Source: an uncultured Sutterella sp.
GTDB taxonomy: Bacteria; Pseudomonadota; Gammaproteobacteria; Burkholderiales; Burkholderiaceae_F
Length of the DNA: 64,000 bases
Direction of reading: 5' to 3'
Assembly (NCBI GenBank): GCA_900544345.1
Contig: UQUR01000006.1
Location: 1 to 64,000 of the forward strand
The notes beneath the pieces are model-generated. The model saw nothing but the letters and a program-made list of their open reading frames with translations, did not search any database and was not told the DNA's origin. The position numbers and the translations under genes were made by a program. Positions 8,826-16,485 of the stretch are shown here, one piece after another (the stretch's first letter is position 1; each line of letters begins with the position of its first letter).

Positions 8826-10367
8826 TTAGTTAAGAGTCAAAGAGACGATCTTATTGTGATCGACTACTTCAAATTGATTCCCCTTCTTCACTAGGCCGCG
8901 AATATCGGTTAAGTCAGCGGGCAAGCCATAAGCAGCCGTTACTTCTTCCCGAGCGATATCAATCACGATCAAGGTGTTGAAGTTTTTGGAAACTGCGTAC
9001 AGTTTGCCGTCTTCATAAACCATACCGGTCAGATAAAGTTCACCGAGCGTTCTGCCGTCTTTCAAATCAGCTTCCGGGACGAATTCGCCGGAGAGCATCC
9101 AGTCAGCCATGAGTGCCTTGGAAATCACTAAGGTCTTCTTATTTTTGTTGTCAGGCAAAGAGGCCGTGTAAATGTAACGGCCGTCTGTTGCTGACGAATG
9201 GATATAAGAATACTTGGCGCGTTCCGTATCAATACGGGCACGACCTAAACCACCAACGGCTTCGACTTGGGTACGCCCTTCAGTGAAGTTCGCCCAGCCT
9301 TTGACGTCATCAGCATTGGGATTGAGACGGGCACGTAAAAGCGACTTATTCATACCCATTATTACAAAAGCATCCTCTTGATATTCGGTGATACCGATGA
9401 TATCCAGAACGTTTGCCGAGAACCAGGGGTCAATCGCTGCAGTTACAATAGGCTTTAAGCCCTCGTCCAATACCCAGAAGTTATATTTCGAGGCAACAAA
9501 ATACTGTCCGCGCACTAGGCTTACCGTATTAATAGGCTTTTTGATGTTTTGCACTTCACGCGCTTGAACAACCTTAAGCTCTCCGTTTAAGACCAGCGGG
9601 CTGTTTGCCGAATTGTGATCAAAAGTGATACCGAGTTTCTTAGCGTTCGGAGCGTAGGCGAAGTCGGGATCTTTCACATCACGTCGACCTAAGAAATTGA
9701 TGCCGCTCCACATGCCCTTCCAGCTTGAGTCATCCCAAATGACATATTTAGGATTAAAGGAGAATCTCACCGGATCTCCTTGTCCCCAATTGGGAGGAAC
9801 TCCTGTAGACCAAAGTGCTTGGAAGCAATTGGACGCTACAATAAAAGCGACAATGCCGAAGGACCACTTGTAGAAAGTCGTGAGCGGTCGCCAGGGCTTG
9901 CCCTTCATTTCTGCCAAGAGAGCATCAACACGGGGCGCAAGGAAGCACGCAAGACCAAAAAGCATCACTACGCACCAGAAGACGATTTCAGCCCACATCT
10001 GGGTGTGGATGCCAAAGACATCAAGACCGAAACCCTGACCTACATCACGGGCTGCGTGATTACCCAAATGACGAAAGCTTGAATAAAGACCCAAAGCAGC
10101 CATCACAAGCATCGTGGCAAGATACTTGGGTTTAAAGCCGTATCGCACCATAAACAGTGCAACAACACCAATGTAAGCCATCTGTTGACGTTGTCCCCAG
10201 CAAAGCGTACAGGGGCTGTCACCCATCATGTAGCCCAAAATGATATTGGCAATGCCCACGGGCAGAAGGACGATTAAAAGACCGCCCCAGCAGACAATGT
10301 CATAGAAGGTTTTCGCTTTTTTCAAGTCTGCGTCATTAATCGGACGAGTGTGGTCATAAATAGACAT
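8826..10367 (-). CDS. dsbI: DsbI: DsbB-like membrane oxidase fused to a periplasmic beta-propeller
   Basis: 513 residues. Residues 1-190 form a DsbB-like module with about five membrane helices and the periplasmic redox motif CTLC (Cys53-Cys56) in SPCTLCWGQRQQM. Residues about 200-513 are a periplasmic domain with repeated beta-strand segments, like the C-terminal propeller of Campylobacter jejuni DsbI and Helicobacter HP0595. The second Cys pair of classical DsbB is not evident; other Cys residues lie in membrane helices. It should reoxidise periplasmic thiol oxidases using quinone. It follows the 55-aa Dba-like gene by 23 bases with its own AAAGGA, the same arrangement as C. jejuni dba-dsbI. 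No DsbA is nearby. Confidence 0.85.
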   Translation of the reverse strand: MSIYDHTRPINDADLKKAKTFYDIVCWGGLLIVLLPVGIANIILGYMMGDSPCTLCWGQRQQMAYIGVVALFMVRYGFKPKYLATMLVMAALGLYSSFRHLGNHAARDVGQGFGLDVFGIHTQMWAEIVFWCVVMLFGLACFLAPRVDALLAEMKGKPWRPLTTFYKWSFGIVAFIVASNCFQALWSTGVPPNWGQGDPVRFSFNPKYVIWDDSSWKGMWSGINFLGRRDVKDPDFAYAPNAKKLGITFDHNSANSPLVLNGELKVVQAREVQNIKKPINTVSLVRGQYFVASKYNFWVLDEGLKPIVTAAIDPWFSANVLDIIGITEYQEDAFVIMGMNKSLLRARLNPNADDVKGWANFTEGRTQVEAVGGLGRARIDTERAKYSYIHSSATDGRYIYTASLPDNKNKKTLVISKALMADWMLSGEFVPEADLKDGRTLGELYLTGMVYEDGKLYAVSKNFNTLIVIDIAREEVTAAYGLPADLTDIRGLVKKGNQFEVVDHNKIVSLTLN

Positions 10368-10390
10368 AATGATCTGTTCCTTTCGTTCGA

Positions 10391-10558
10391 TTAAAGATTA
10401 AGTGAGCCCAAAATGGCGGTAGAGACATGGCCTACGTACATAAAGACAACCACAAACCAGCTGCCTACTGTAAGCCACCAGGCTAGTTTTTCTTTTTCAG
10501 GCTTCATGATGATGAGCATCACTGCCGCAAAAAGAAGGAGAAATTCCAGAAACTCCAT
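10391..10558 (-). CDS. dba: Dba-like small membrane protein, partner of DsbI
   Basis: 55 residues, one hydrophobic segment at the N-terminus (MEFLEFLLLFAAVMLIIMKP) and a second after EKEKLAWW, so probably two membrane passes. A good ribosome binding site (AGAAAGGAAAC) lies just upstream, and dsbI starts 23 bases after its stop. In Campylobacter jejuni a short protein, Dba, is encoded directly before dsbI and is needed for DsbI function; size and position match. The reading frame is too short for usual gene finders but has codon use like its neighbours. Identity with Dba rests on context and size, as I could not align them. Confidence 0.75.
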   Translation of the reverse strand: MEFLEFLLLFAAVMLIIMKPEKEKLAWWLTVGSWFVVVFMYVGHVSTAILGSLNL

Positions 10559-10575
10559 TTTTTGTTTCCTTTCTT

Positions 10576-10602
10576 AAAAAAAATGCTGTCTGATAGACAG
10601 CA
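10576..10602 (-). terminator. Hairpin plus U8 at the very start of the dba-dsbI transcript
   Basis: Eight-pair stem TGCTGTCT / AGACAGCA (10584-10602) followed on the minus strand by eight Ts (10583-10576) and then the dba ribosome binding site. It looks like an intrinsic terminator but sits at about +1 to +27 of the predicted transcript, so it may be a leader attenuator or a 5' stabilising stem-loop instead. Confidence 0.6.
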
Positions 10603-10608
10603 CTCGGG

Positions 10609-10638
10609 ATTGTATTGGCAGATGAGAATTATTGTCAA
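10609..10638 (-). promoter_or_regulatory. Sigma-70 promoter of dba-dsbI overlapped by a Fur box
   Basis: On the minus strand: -35 TTGACA (10638-10633), an 18-base spacer and -10 TACAAT (10614-10609). The sequence TGAGAATTATTGTCA at 10623-10637 matches the 7-1-7 Fur consensus TGATAATNATTATCA at 12 of 14 defined positions and covers the -35 box and spacer. Repression by iron-loaded Fur is the inference; iron control of dba-dsbI is known in Campylobacter jejuni. Confidence 0.75.
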
Positions 10639-10669
10639 GTAGAAAATTTTGTTACACAATCGCCCATAT

Positions 10670-10699
10670 AAAAAACGAGGCGCCCAATTTCTGAGCGCC
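10670..10699 (-). terminator. Terminator of the DAACS symporter gene
   Basis: GC-rich stem GGCGC (10679-10683) / GCGCC (10695-10699) followed on the minus strand by TCGTTTTTTAT. It is about 50 bases after the symporter stop codon and before the dba promoter. Confidence 0.8.
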
Positions 10700-10746
10700 C
10701 CATTTCATCCATTTAAGCTAGAAAAGCTTAAGAGCTGATAGCTGAC

Positions 10747-11997
10747 TTATTTAGCCTGGGTTTCTTCGTCTTCTTCGAAGGGTTCAGAACCCAGTTCGCC
10801 TTCCGTACGGGAGACCATCAAAGCGGTGGTAGAGTCACCAACGACGTTGATAGACGTACGGATCATGTCGAGCACACGGTCAACACCAGCGATCAAAGCG
10901 ATCACTTCAAGCGGGATACCGATTTGCGTGAAGACCAACGTTGACATAATCAAACCAGCGCCCGGAACACCAGCCGTACCGACAGCAGCCAACACACCGG
11001 TGATAACGACGATCACTTGGTCGCCCATCGTTAACGGGAGGTCATAGATCTGAGCAGCAAACACAGCGCACACACCCATGTAAACAGCCGTACCGTTCAT
11101 GTTAATGGTATTGCCTAACGGAACTGCGAAAGAAGCGATCGAGTTCGTAGCACCCAAGCGGCGGGAAGCAACCAGGTTAGCAGCCATAGCGGCGGCAGAC
11201 GAGCAGGTCGTGAAAGCGATCAACCACGGTTCAAAGATGCCCTTGAAGTATTCACCGACCGGAATACGGATGATGAACACCACGATCGGGATGTAAATCA
11301 AGATAACCAACAAAGCCGTAGCGATGAAGGATGCCAGAATCAACTTGCCCAACGGGAGCAAAACAGCCAAACCGTGTTGAGACACCACAACAGCCATCAA
11401 TGCGAACACACCGATCGGAGCGTAGCGCATCACAACTTGCGTCATGTGAATCATCAAGTTGCCAACGATGTCGAAGAAGTGGTAAACGGGTTTACCCTTT
11501 TCGCCCAAGAAGTTCAAGCAGAAGCCGAACATGATGGCAAAGAAGATGATCTGAAGGATGGAGCCCTTAGCAAAAGCTTCCATCGGGTTGATCGGGACGA
11601 TATCAAGTAAGGTTTGCACGAAACTCGGAGCCTTCACTTGAGCAGCCTTCAAACCTTCCGTGGAAAGCGTCAGACCGATACCCGGGTCGATGATGTTAGC
11701 AATTAACAAGCCGAAAATCACAGCAATAGCAGAAGTCACCATGAAGATAACGAGCGTTTTAATTGCCACGCGACCTAATTTGCTAACGTCAGAAATACCG
11801 GCGGCACCAGCAACCAAGGTTGCAAATACCAACGGCACAACGACCATGCGAATTAAGCGAATGAACAAATCGCCGAAGGGTTTCACGTAGGTAGTGGCGA
11901 ACTGGGAGTCCAAGAACATACCGACGATCACACCTAGGACAAGACCAATGAGCATTTGCATTGCCAAACCCATTGAAGCGGATTTAGATTTTGCCAT
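10747..11997 (-). CDS. Dicarboxylate/amino acid:cation symporter (DAACS family)
   Basis: 416 residues from the ATG at 11997 (MAKSKSASMG), which has AAGGAG eight bases upstream; the longer frame from 12114 adds a polar, poorly membrane-compatible leader. Multiple membrane helices and the family's two re-entrant loops are visible: the serine-rich TTCSSAAAMAAN, the substrate-binding NTINMNGTAVYMG and the late DMIRTSINVVGDSTTA motif with Asp and Asn positions typical of glutamate/aspartate and C4-dicarboxylate carriers. It imports acidic amino acids or dicarboxylates with Na+ or H+. It could feed aspartase and fumarate metabolism, but this is not shown by linkage. Confidence 0.9.
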   Translation of the reverse strand: MAKSKSASMGLAMQMLIGLVLGVIVGMFLDSQFATTYVKPFGDLFIRLIRMVVVPLVFATLVAGAAGISDVSKLGRVAIKTLVIFMVTSAIAVIFGLLIANIIDPGIGLTLSTEGLKAAQVKAPSFVQTLLDIVPINPMEAFAKGSILQIIFFAIMFGFCLNFLGEKGKPVYHFFDIVGNLMIHMTQVVMRYAPIGVFALMAVVVSQHGLAVLLPLGKLILASFIATALLVILIYIPIVVFIIRIPVGEYFKGIFEPWLIAFTTCSSAAAMAANLVASRRLGATNSIASFAVPLGNTINMNGTAVYMGVCAVFAAQIYDLPLTMGDQVIVVITGVLAAVGTAGVPGAGLIMSTLVFTQIGIPLEVIALIAGVDRVLDMIRTSINVVGDSTTALMVSRTEGELGSEPFEEDEETQAK

Positions 11998-12233
11998 TGC
12001 ATTCTCCTTTCCAAATTTATATTTATTATCGCGAGCGGTCGTCTTTGAGCGCCGTAACAACGCAGAAATACAACTCTGCACACGGTATAACCGAGCCGAA
12101 ACGTAGGGTTTCAATCTCTTAGGTTCAATGTAGTATCAAATTGTAAAATCGTGAAGTAGGTAGAAACCCTAACTACTTTATGATTTATTCTTTTGATTAA
12201 TTTGTAAAGATAGTGCAAAAACCTTGATTTATC

Positions 12234-13148
12234 CTAATAATTCAGGGCGTTATAACACTTTCCACAACTCGTAGGGGTTTGAATGAGTAAAAACGGCAAC
12301 TTTTGCGTTTGGACAAATGTTTGTGAAATAACAAGTCGCTCACAGGATTCTAGGGTTTCCGTGTAAGTAAAACCCTTGCTTTCGATAATGGACCAATATT
12401 GATTCCAAATAACAGAACGTTTATGAAAATCAGGCTCTGATAGTATTCTAGACAGGATGAGGTAAGCTTCAGCCTTAAGAGCTAAAGGTGAAAAATCATC
12501 CCCTTCAATAACAGTTTTTGGACAATATTCGAGTTTAATTAATTGAGCCTCTTCAGAAGGCGCCAATTTATAAAAAGCTTTACGGTAATTTTGAAACAAA
12601 AAGCCAAGAGTCCATGCTTCTAGCTCTTCACGTGTGTTCTCACAGATAACAGGGAAATCACTGACTTTTAACCCCACGGGCTTTGCTTCATTAAAAGACT
12701 CCCCTTTTTCAGAAAAAGCCTGAGCTAAAAGTTCAGTCTCACTAGTGTCCGATCCGTAAAGATGAATCAATAAAGATTCATGATCTTCTTTTTTTAAAAA
12801 ACGATCACAAAAGCGCTGCAATCGATCCGATAAAAGTACCGCCTTATCTCCCCAGGCTTGAGCCCCCACCGAGCATAACTGAAGGGATGCAAAGGGCCTG
12901 CCCTCTTTTGTTGTAAAGTAAAAAAGCATCACGCGAGGCTTTTTTACTACCTTGGGTGTTTGAATTTTGACGGCTTCATCTCTCTTTCTGGTTGAAATAC
13001 GCTCAACGCGCGCACGGGGCCTTTCCTGAATAATCTTTCTTTCGCTCGCTTGAGGCTTTTTTTGCTTTAAAAGCTTTAACAAAAGCCAAATAACAAGTAC
13101 AAGGGCTAGAGCTGATAAGAGCAAAAAATAATCGAATTCCTGATTCAT
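12234..13148 (-). CDS. Unknown protein with N-terminal membrane anchor
   Basis: 304 residues. A single membrane helix at about 7-27 (LLLSALALVLVIWLLLKLL) is followed by a basic linker (KQKKPQASERKIIQERPRAR) and a cytoplasmic domain starting near PRVMLFYFTTKEG. The layout, short exterior, one anchor, basic linker, soluble domain, resembles ZipA-like proteins, but I cannot see a real sequence match and do not assign one. Cysteines near the C-terminus (TSCGKCYNALNY) form a CxxC. The gene lies 237 bases upstream of the symporter on the same strand and seems monocistronic. The ATG is preceded by AAGGAAAC at suitable distance. Confidence 0.6.
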   Translation of the reverse strand: MNQEFDYFLLLSALALVLVIWLLLKLLKQKKPQASERKIIQERPRARVERISTRKRDEAVKIQTPKVVKKPRVMLFYFTTKEGRPFASLQLCSVGAQAWGDKAVLLSDRLQRFCDRFLKKEDHESLLIHLYGSDTSETELLAQAFSEKGESFNEAKPVGLKVSDFPVICENTREELEAWTLGFLFQNYRKAFYKLAPSEEAQLIKLEYCPKTVIEGDDFSPLALKAEAYLILSRILSEPDFHKRSVIWNQYWSIIESKGFTYTETLESCERLVISQTFVQTQKLPFLLIQTPTSCGKCYNALNY

Positions 13149-13311
13149 AATAACTTGTTTCCTTTAGGCTCGATTCTAATAGATTTGACAAAATCTAAAT
13201 GTTGATGATTTTTTTTACATTCTTTTCCGAAAGTTTAGTTTTAGACAAAGTAGTGCCTATAGAACCATCATACAATCAGATCGGATGTGAAGTTTGTGTC
13301 TGGAGTCAGTG

Positions 13312-14163
13312 ATGAAATCGAAAATTGAGAAAGTCAAACTCAATAACGGAGTGAAGATTCCCGCTCTCGGTATTGGAACTTGGCAGATTCCTGCATCAGA
13401 GGATCTTGTTAATTCTTTATTGAGTGCCATCGGTCTCGGTTATCGTTACATTGATACAGCCGCTATTTATGAAAATGAAACATCGGTTGCAGAGGCTATC
13501 CGCAGAAGTGGTATAAAACGCTCTGAACTTTTTGTTTCTTCAAAATGCTGGGCGGCTAACCGTACCTATGATGCAGTGATGCGTGCGTTTGAAGAGTCTC
13601 TGCGAAACCTCAAACTTGAGTATCTGGACTGCTACCTTATTCATTGGCCTTTCACCAAAGGAGAACCTTTAGCTTGGCAAAGTGTCAACATTGGTACGTG
13701 GCGCGCTTTTGAAAAGCTCTACGAAGAAGGTGTAGTGAAGTCTATCGGGTTATCAAACTTTCAAATGCATCACTTGGTCAGTTTCCTTGCTCGTGCTAAT
13801 GTAAAACCTGCGGTCAATCAGCTGGAATTTCATCCGGGTTATACGCAAAAGTCAGCGGTAGCCTTTTGTAAGAAAAACGGCATTACAGTTGAGGCTTGGT
13901 CCCCGCTTGGTCACGGCTCGCTTTTGGCTGAACCAGTTCTTAAAGAAATGGCCTCTCGCTATAATCGATCGGTAGCTCAGCTTATTCTGCGGTGGTGCCG
14001 CCATCATGACGTGATTCCTGTGACGCGAGCCCTATTGCCCGAGCATCAAATCGAAAATTTACAAACTTTCGACTTTGATTTGACAAAGGATGACATTGAA
14101 AGATTAGACTCTATGCCTACTATGGGCTTTTCAGGATTAGAGCCTGATCACGTCAGTTTCTAA
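13312..14163 (+). CDS. Aldo/keto reductase
   Basis: 283 residues from the ATG at 13312 (GGAG six to nine bases upstream); the TTG six codons earlier is less likely. All family landmarks are present: GIGTWQ near the start, the catalytic Asp and Tyr in YIDTAAIYENE, Lys in VSSKCW, His in CYLIHWPF, SIGLSNFQ, and NQLEFHPGY. The sequence resembles the 2,5-diketo-D-gluconate reductase/AKR5 type, which reduces aldehydes and ketones with NADPH in the cytoplasm. The physiological substrate cannot be told. A strong terminator follows, and an IS200-type element begins soon after it. Confidence 0.9.
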   Translation: MKSKIEKVKLNNGVKIPALGIGTWQIPASEDLVNSLLSAIGLGYRYIDTAAIYENETSVAEAIRRSGIKRSELFVSSKCWAANRTYDAVMRAFEESLRNLKLEYLDCYLIHWPFTKGEPLAWQSVNIGTWRAFEKLYEEGVVKSIGLSNFQMHHLVSFLARANVKPAVNQLEFHPGYTQKSAVAFCKKNGITVEAWSPLGHGSLLAEPVLKEMASRYNRSVAQLILRWCRHHDVIPVTRALLPEHQIENLQTFDFDLTKDDIERLDSMPTMGFSGLEPDHVSF

Positions 14164-14182
14164 ATAACCTATTTTTATATAG

Positions 14183-14210
14183 AAAATCCGGCTCGAGGCC
14201 GGATTTTTCT
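14183..14210 (+). terminator. Terminator of the aldo/keto reductase gene
   Basis: Stem AAAATCCGGC / GCCGGATTTT with a five-base loop and a following T-run, 20 bases after the stop codon. Confidence 0.9.
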
Positions 14211-14286
14211 TGTCATTAGAAAACCCCCAGCTAGGCTGGGGAGTTCAAAAAAGCTTAAAGCTTTGCGTAATTGTCCTCAATAAAAA

Positions 14287-14357
14287 AACTCCTCTCAATT
14301 TGATAGAACAAGTATGCGGTCTGTCAAACGCAACTAGTTAAACAATTGAGAGGAGTT
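14287..14357 (+). promoter_or_regulatory. Leader inverted repeat masking the transposase ribosome binding site
   Basis: Arms AACTCCTCTCAATT (14287-14300) and AATTGAGAGGAGTT (14344-14357) are perfectly complementary over 14 bases. The right arm contains the GAGGAG ribosome binding site of the transposase, whose ATG is at 14363. In IS200 a leader structure of this kind keeps transposase translation low; the same role is inferred here. Confidence 0.8.
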
Positions 14358-14362
14358 ATCAC

Positions 14363-14824
14363 ATGAGTAGTGATCTCAAAAGCTTAGCGCACACTAAATG
14401 GAATTGTAAATATCACATAGTGTTTGCGCCGAAGTATCGTCGTAAGGTCTTTTACGGAGAGAAAAGACGAGCGATAGGAGAAATTCTAAGGAAATTGTGT
14501 GAATGGAAAGGAATCAACATTGTCGAAGCGGAGTGTTGTCGGGATCACATTCATATGTTGCTGGAAATTCCGCCGAAAATGTCAGTTGCAGCGGTGATAG
14601 GGTATTTGAAAGGCAAAAGCAGTTTAATGATCTACGACCAGTTTGGGAATCTGAAATTCAAATATTGGAACAGGCAATTCTGGTGCCGAGGGTACTACGT
14701 TGATACGACGGGAAAAAATACACAGAAGATAGCAACCTATATAAGGCAACAGCTAGAAGAAGATAAATTGGGAGAGCAGCTGAGTCTGTCGTATGAGGGA
14801 GACCCGTTTACGGGTGGCAGGTAA
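14363..14824 (+). CDS. tnpA: IS200-type Y1 transposase TnpA
   Basis: 153 residues, the standard length. The motifs are complete: the KYHIVFAPKYRRKVFYG start, the HUH metal-binding motif in DHIHMLLEIPPK, and the catalytic Tyr region near the C-terminus (IATYIRQQ, Tyr about 127). It cuts and joins single-stranded DNA at the hairpin-bearing ends. The gene appears intact and is preceded by a leader repeat that hides its ribosome binding site. It is probably still able to move. Confidence 0.95.
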   Translation: MSSDLKSLAHTKWNCKYHIVFAPKYRRKVFYGEKRRAIGEILRKLCEWKGINIVEAECCRDHIHMLLEIPPKMSVAAVIGYLKGKSSLMIYDQFGNLKFKYWNRQFWCRGYYVDTTGKNTQKIATYIRQQLEEDKLGEQLSLSYEGDPFTGGR

Positions 14825-14849
14825 TGGAATGCGAGTGACAGACCGATAT

Positions 14850-14897
14850 GCGCCTAGTTGGGCGCGGCTGGTACCAAAGCCTTTCAGGCGCATATGA
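14850..14897 (+). repeat. Inverted repeat near the right end of the IS
   Basis: Arms ATATGCGCCT and AGGCGCATAT flank a region that itself contains GCGCC/GGCGC, between the tnpA stop and the right-end hairpin. It may act as terminator or as part of the right-end structure. Confidence 0.5.
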
Positions 14898-14955
14898 AGA
14901 ACCACCGGCTATGCCGGTGGGTTACTTTTTAATTTGATGCTCTGATTACAAAGCT

Positions 14956-15759
14956 TTAGAAGGCAGGAACCACTGCACCTTTATATTTCTCTTCAATGAA
15001 TTTCTTCATTTCTGGCGACGTGAGAGCCTTAGCTAACTTTTGAAGCTCAACACGCTTGTCACCCGTTCGGATCGCAACAATATTGGCATAGGGTGAATCT
15101 TTGCTTTCCATAAACAGAGCGTCTTTCATCGGATTAAGATTGACGCCTAAAGCGTAATTGGAATTGATCACGGCAAAGTCCACATCGTCTAATGCGCGTG
15201 GTAAAACCGCTGCTTCCATTTCAATGATTTGAATTTGTTTGGGATTGTCAATGATATCAGCCGGAGTACCGTTCACACCAACGCCATCCTTTAAGGTAAA
15301 GAAGCCGGCATCAGCCAAAATCTTCAAAGCCCGTCCTCCGTTTGTCGGGTCATTCGGAATGGCAACCTTAGCGGCTTGAGCAACATTTTTGACATCTTTA
15401 ACTTTCTTGGAGTAAACCCCCATTGGTTCGATATGCACGGCCACAAGCGGTTGCAGTTGCAGTTTGCGTTCTTTGGTAAAATTATCGAGGTAGGGTTTAT
15501 GCTGGAAGAAGTTTGCATCAAGCTCTTTATCGGCTAAAGCCATATTAGGCTGCACGTAGTCGGTAAATTCAATAATTTCGAGAGTCACACCTTCTTTGGC
15601 AAGCATCGGTTGCGCCGCTTTGAGGATATCAGCATGCGGGACGGGCGATGCACCGACTTTGAGCACTCCGCTCTTGGTAGCATCATCTGAACAGCCCGTC
15701 AATAAACCTCCAGCCGCAATCGCGCATAGACACAAAGAAATGAGGGAACGACGTTTCAT
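14956..15759 (-). CDS. metQ: MetQ/NlpA family substrate-binding lipoprotein
   Basis: 267 residues with a lipoprotein signal peptide (lipobox LLTGC, Cys23) and the binding-protein fold of the NlpA/MetQ family: VGASPVPHADILKAA, the FTDYVQPNMAL segment, ANFFQHKPYLDNF, and VAIPNDPTNGGRAL. Members bind D/L-methionine or related amino acids for the MetNI ABC transporter. Neither metN nor metI is in the window, so the protein must use a transporter encoded elsewhere, or bind another ligand. The next features are an IS200 element downstream and a decayed gene upstream. Ligand identity is inferred from the family only. Confidence 0.85.
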   Translation of the reverse strand: MKRRSLISLCLCAIAAGGLLTGCSDDATKSGVLKVGASPVPHADILKAAQPMLAKEGVTLEIIEFTDYVQPNMALADKELDANFFQHKPYLDNFTKERKLQLQPLVAVHIEPMGVYSKKVKDVKNVAQAAKVAIPNDPTNGGRALKILADAGFFTLKDGVGVNGTPADIIDNPKQIQIIEMEAAVLPRALDDVDFAVINSNYALGVNLNPMKDALFMESKDSPYANIVAIRTGDKRVELQKLAKALTSPEMKKFIEEKYKGAVVPAF

Positions 15760-15954
15760 CTTTTATTGCTCCTGTTTTATACGGTCGCCTCATTATCCCG
15801 TAACTATTTTGTATTGGGTATACCTACAAACCTGTATTTTTGAGTACTTTCTCTTAGTTTAGAAGGTAAAAAAATATTGCAACGATGTAAAGAGATTCGA
15901 ATTTATTGCTCTTAGACAGACACGATTACTGTCAGTGCAATAAGGCAATCATCT

Positions 15955-16431
15955 ATTTCGTCTAACAATTGAAAAAGATGCTTCAGCACTAGTGGCAAAT
16001 TACGAGCAATATAGCGATGCCGATCACTTTTGAATGCACTTTGCCGACTGTGAGCTATTTTGTGCCTACTGACACATGCAACAGGAAGCTTACGAATGGA
16101 ATGCCTAGTTTTCTGTTTATCTCGATCAAAAAGCTACATCTCGGGGAATTAGCACGCAGTAAGTTAAATAGATCATTTGCTTCTTAGGATACAAGGTATT
16201 AAAAAATTAGCAAGCGGCATTGCATAACACAATCCTAAGAGTGAGCAATTGCACGCAAAATTGGGATTTAAGCTTGTAGGCACCTATATCAATGCTGGTT
16301 TCATGAGCGGAAAGCGCTACAACGTGAGTTGGTTTGAAAACAATATCGGAGATCACACTTTGAATTCGGCTTTGCCAGACAGTCTTTGCGAATTGTTGAA
16401 AGAAGAAGTCAATCGAATTTTGAATACGTAG
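15955..16431 (+). pseudogene. Decayed GNAT acetyltransferase (phosphinothricin acetyltransferase type)
   Basis: Pieces of one GNAT protein occur in order but in different frames and with stops: DASALVANYEQY at about 15970, MPITFECTLPTV at about 16015, EAYEWNA-stop-FSVYLDQKATSRGI at about 16095-16150, and an open C-terminal piece HAKLGFKLVGTYINAGF...YNVSWFE at 16249-16431. The blocks match the family order (substrate loop, 'SVYLD...RG.G' acetyl-CoA site, 'LH.KLGF..VG' end). At least one in-frame TAG and two frame changes show it is dead. It retains its own terminator. It fills most of the stretch between metQ and ribB. Confidence 0.75.
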
Positions 16432-16447
16432 AATTTCTGTTTTGAGA

Positions 16448-16484
16448 GGTCTGAAGACCTTTTTTGTCTTCAGACCGCTTTTTA
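16448..16484 (+). terminator. Terminator of the decayed acetyltransferase gene
   Basis: Perfect 11-base stem GGTCTGAAGAC (16448-16458) / GTCTTCAGACC (16466-16476) with a T-run after it on the plus strand. There is no T-run on the minus side, so it serves the plus-strand remnant better than ribB. Confidence 0.8.
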
Positions 16485-16485
16485 G

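Larger units (their letters stand above)
14222..14925 (+). mobile_element. IS200-type insertion sequence (IS200/IS605 family)
   Basis: About 0.7 kb. It is bounded by subterminal hairpins rather than terminal inverted repeats: CCCCAGC-TAG-GCTGGGG at 14225-14241 on the left and CCACCGGC-TAT-GCCGGTGG at 14902-14920 on the right, as expected for ends cut as single strands by a Y1 transposase. It contains only tnpA, with no tnpB. It sits between the reductase terminator and metQ and breaks no recognisable gene. Exact ends and the short target site cannot be fixed from one copy. Confidence 0.85.

Noticed and set aside
11331..11610. Overlapping plus-strand ORFs opposite the symporter
   Set aside because: Arg/Ser/His-rich translations of the antisense strand of a well-supported membrane protein gene.
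12104..12171. Nine-base inverted repeat TAGGGTTTC/GAAACCCTA upstream of the symporter
   Set aside because: Loop of 50 bases and no match to a known regulator; too weak to call a regulatory site.
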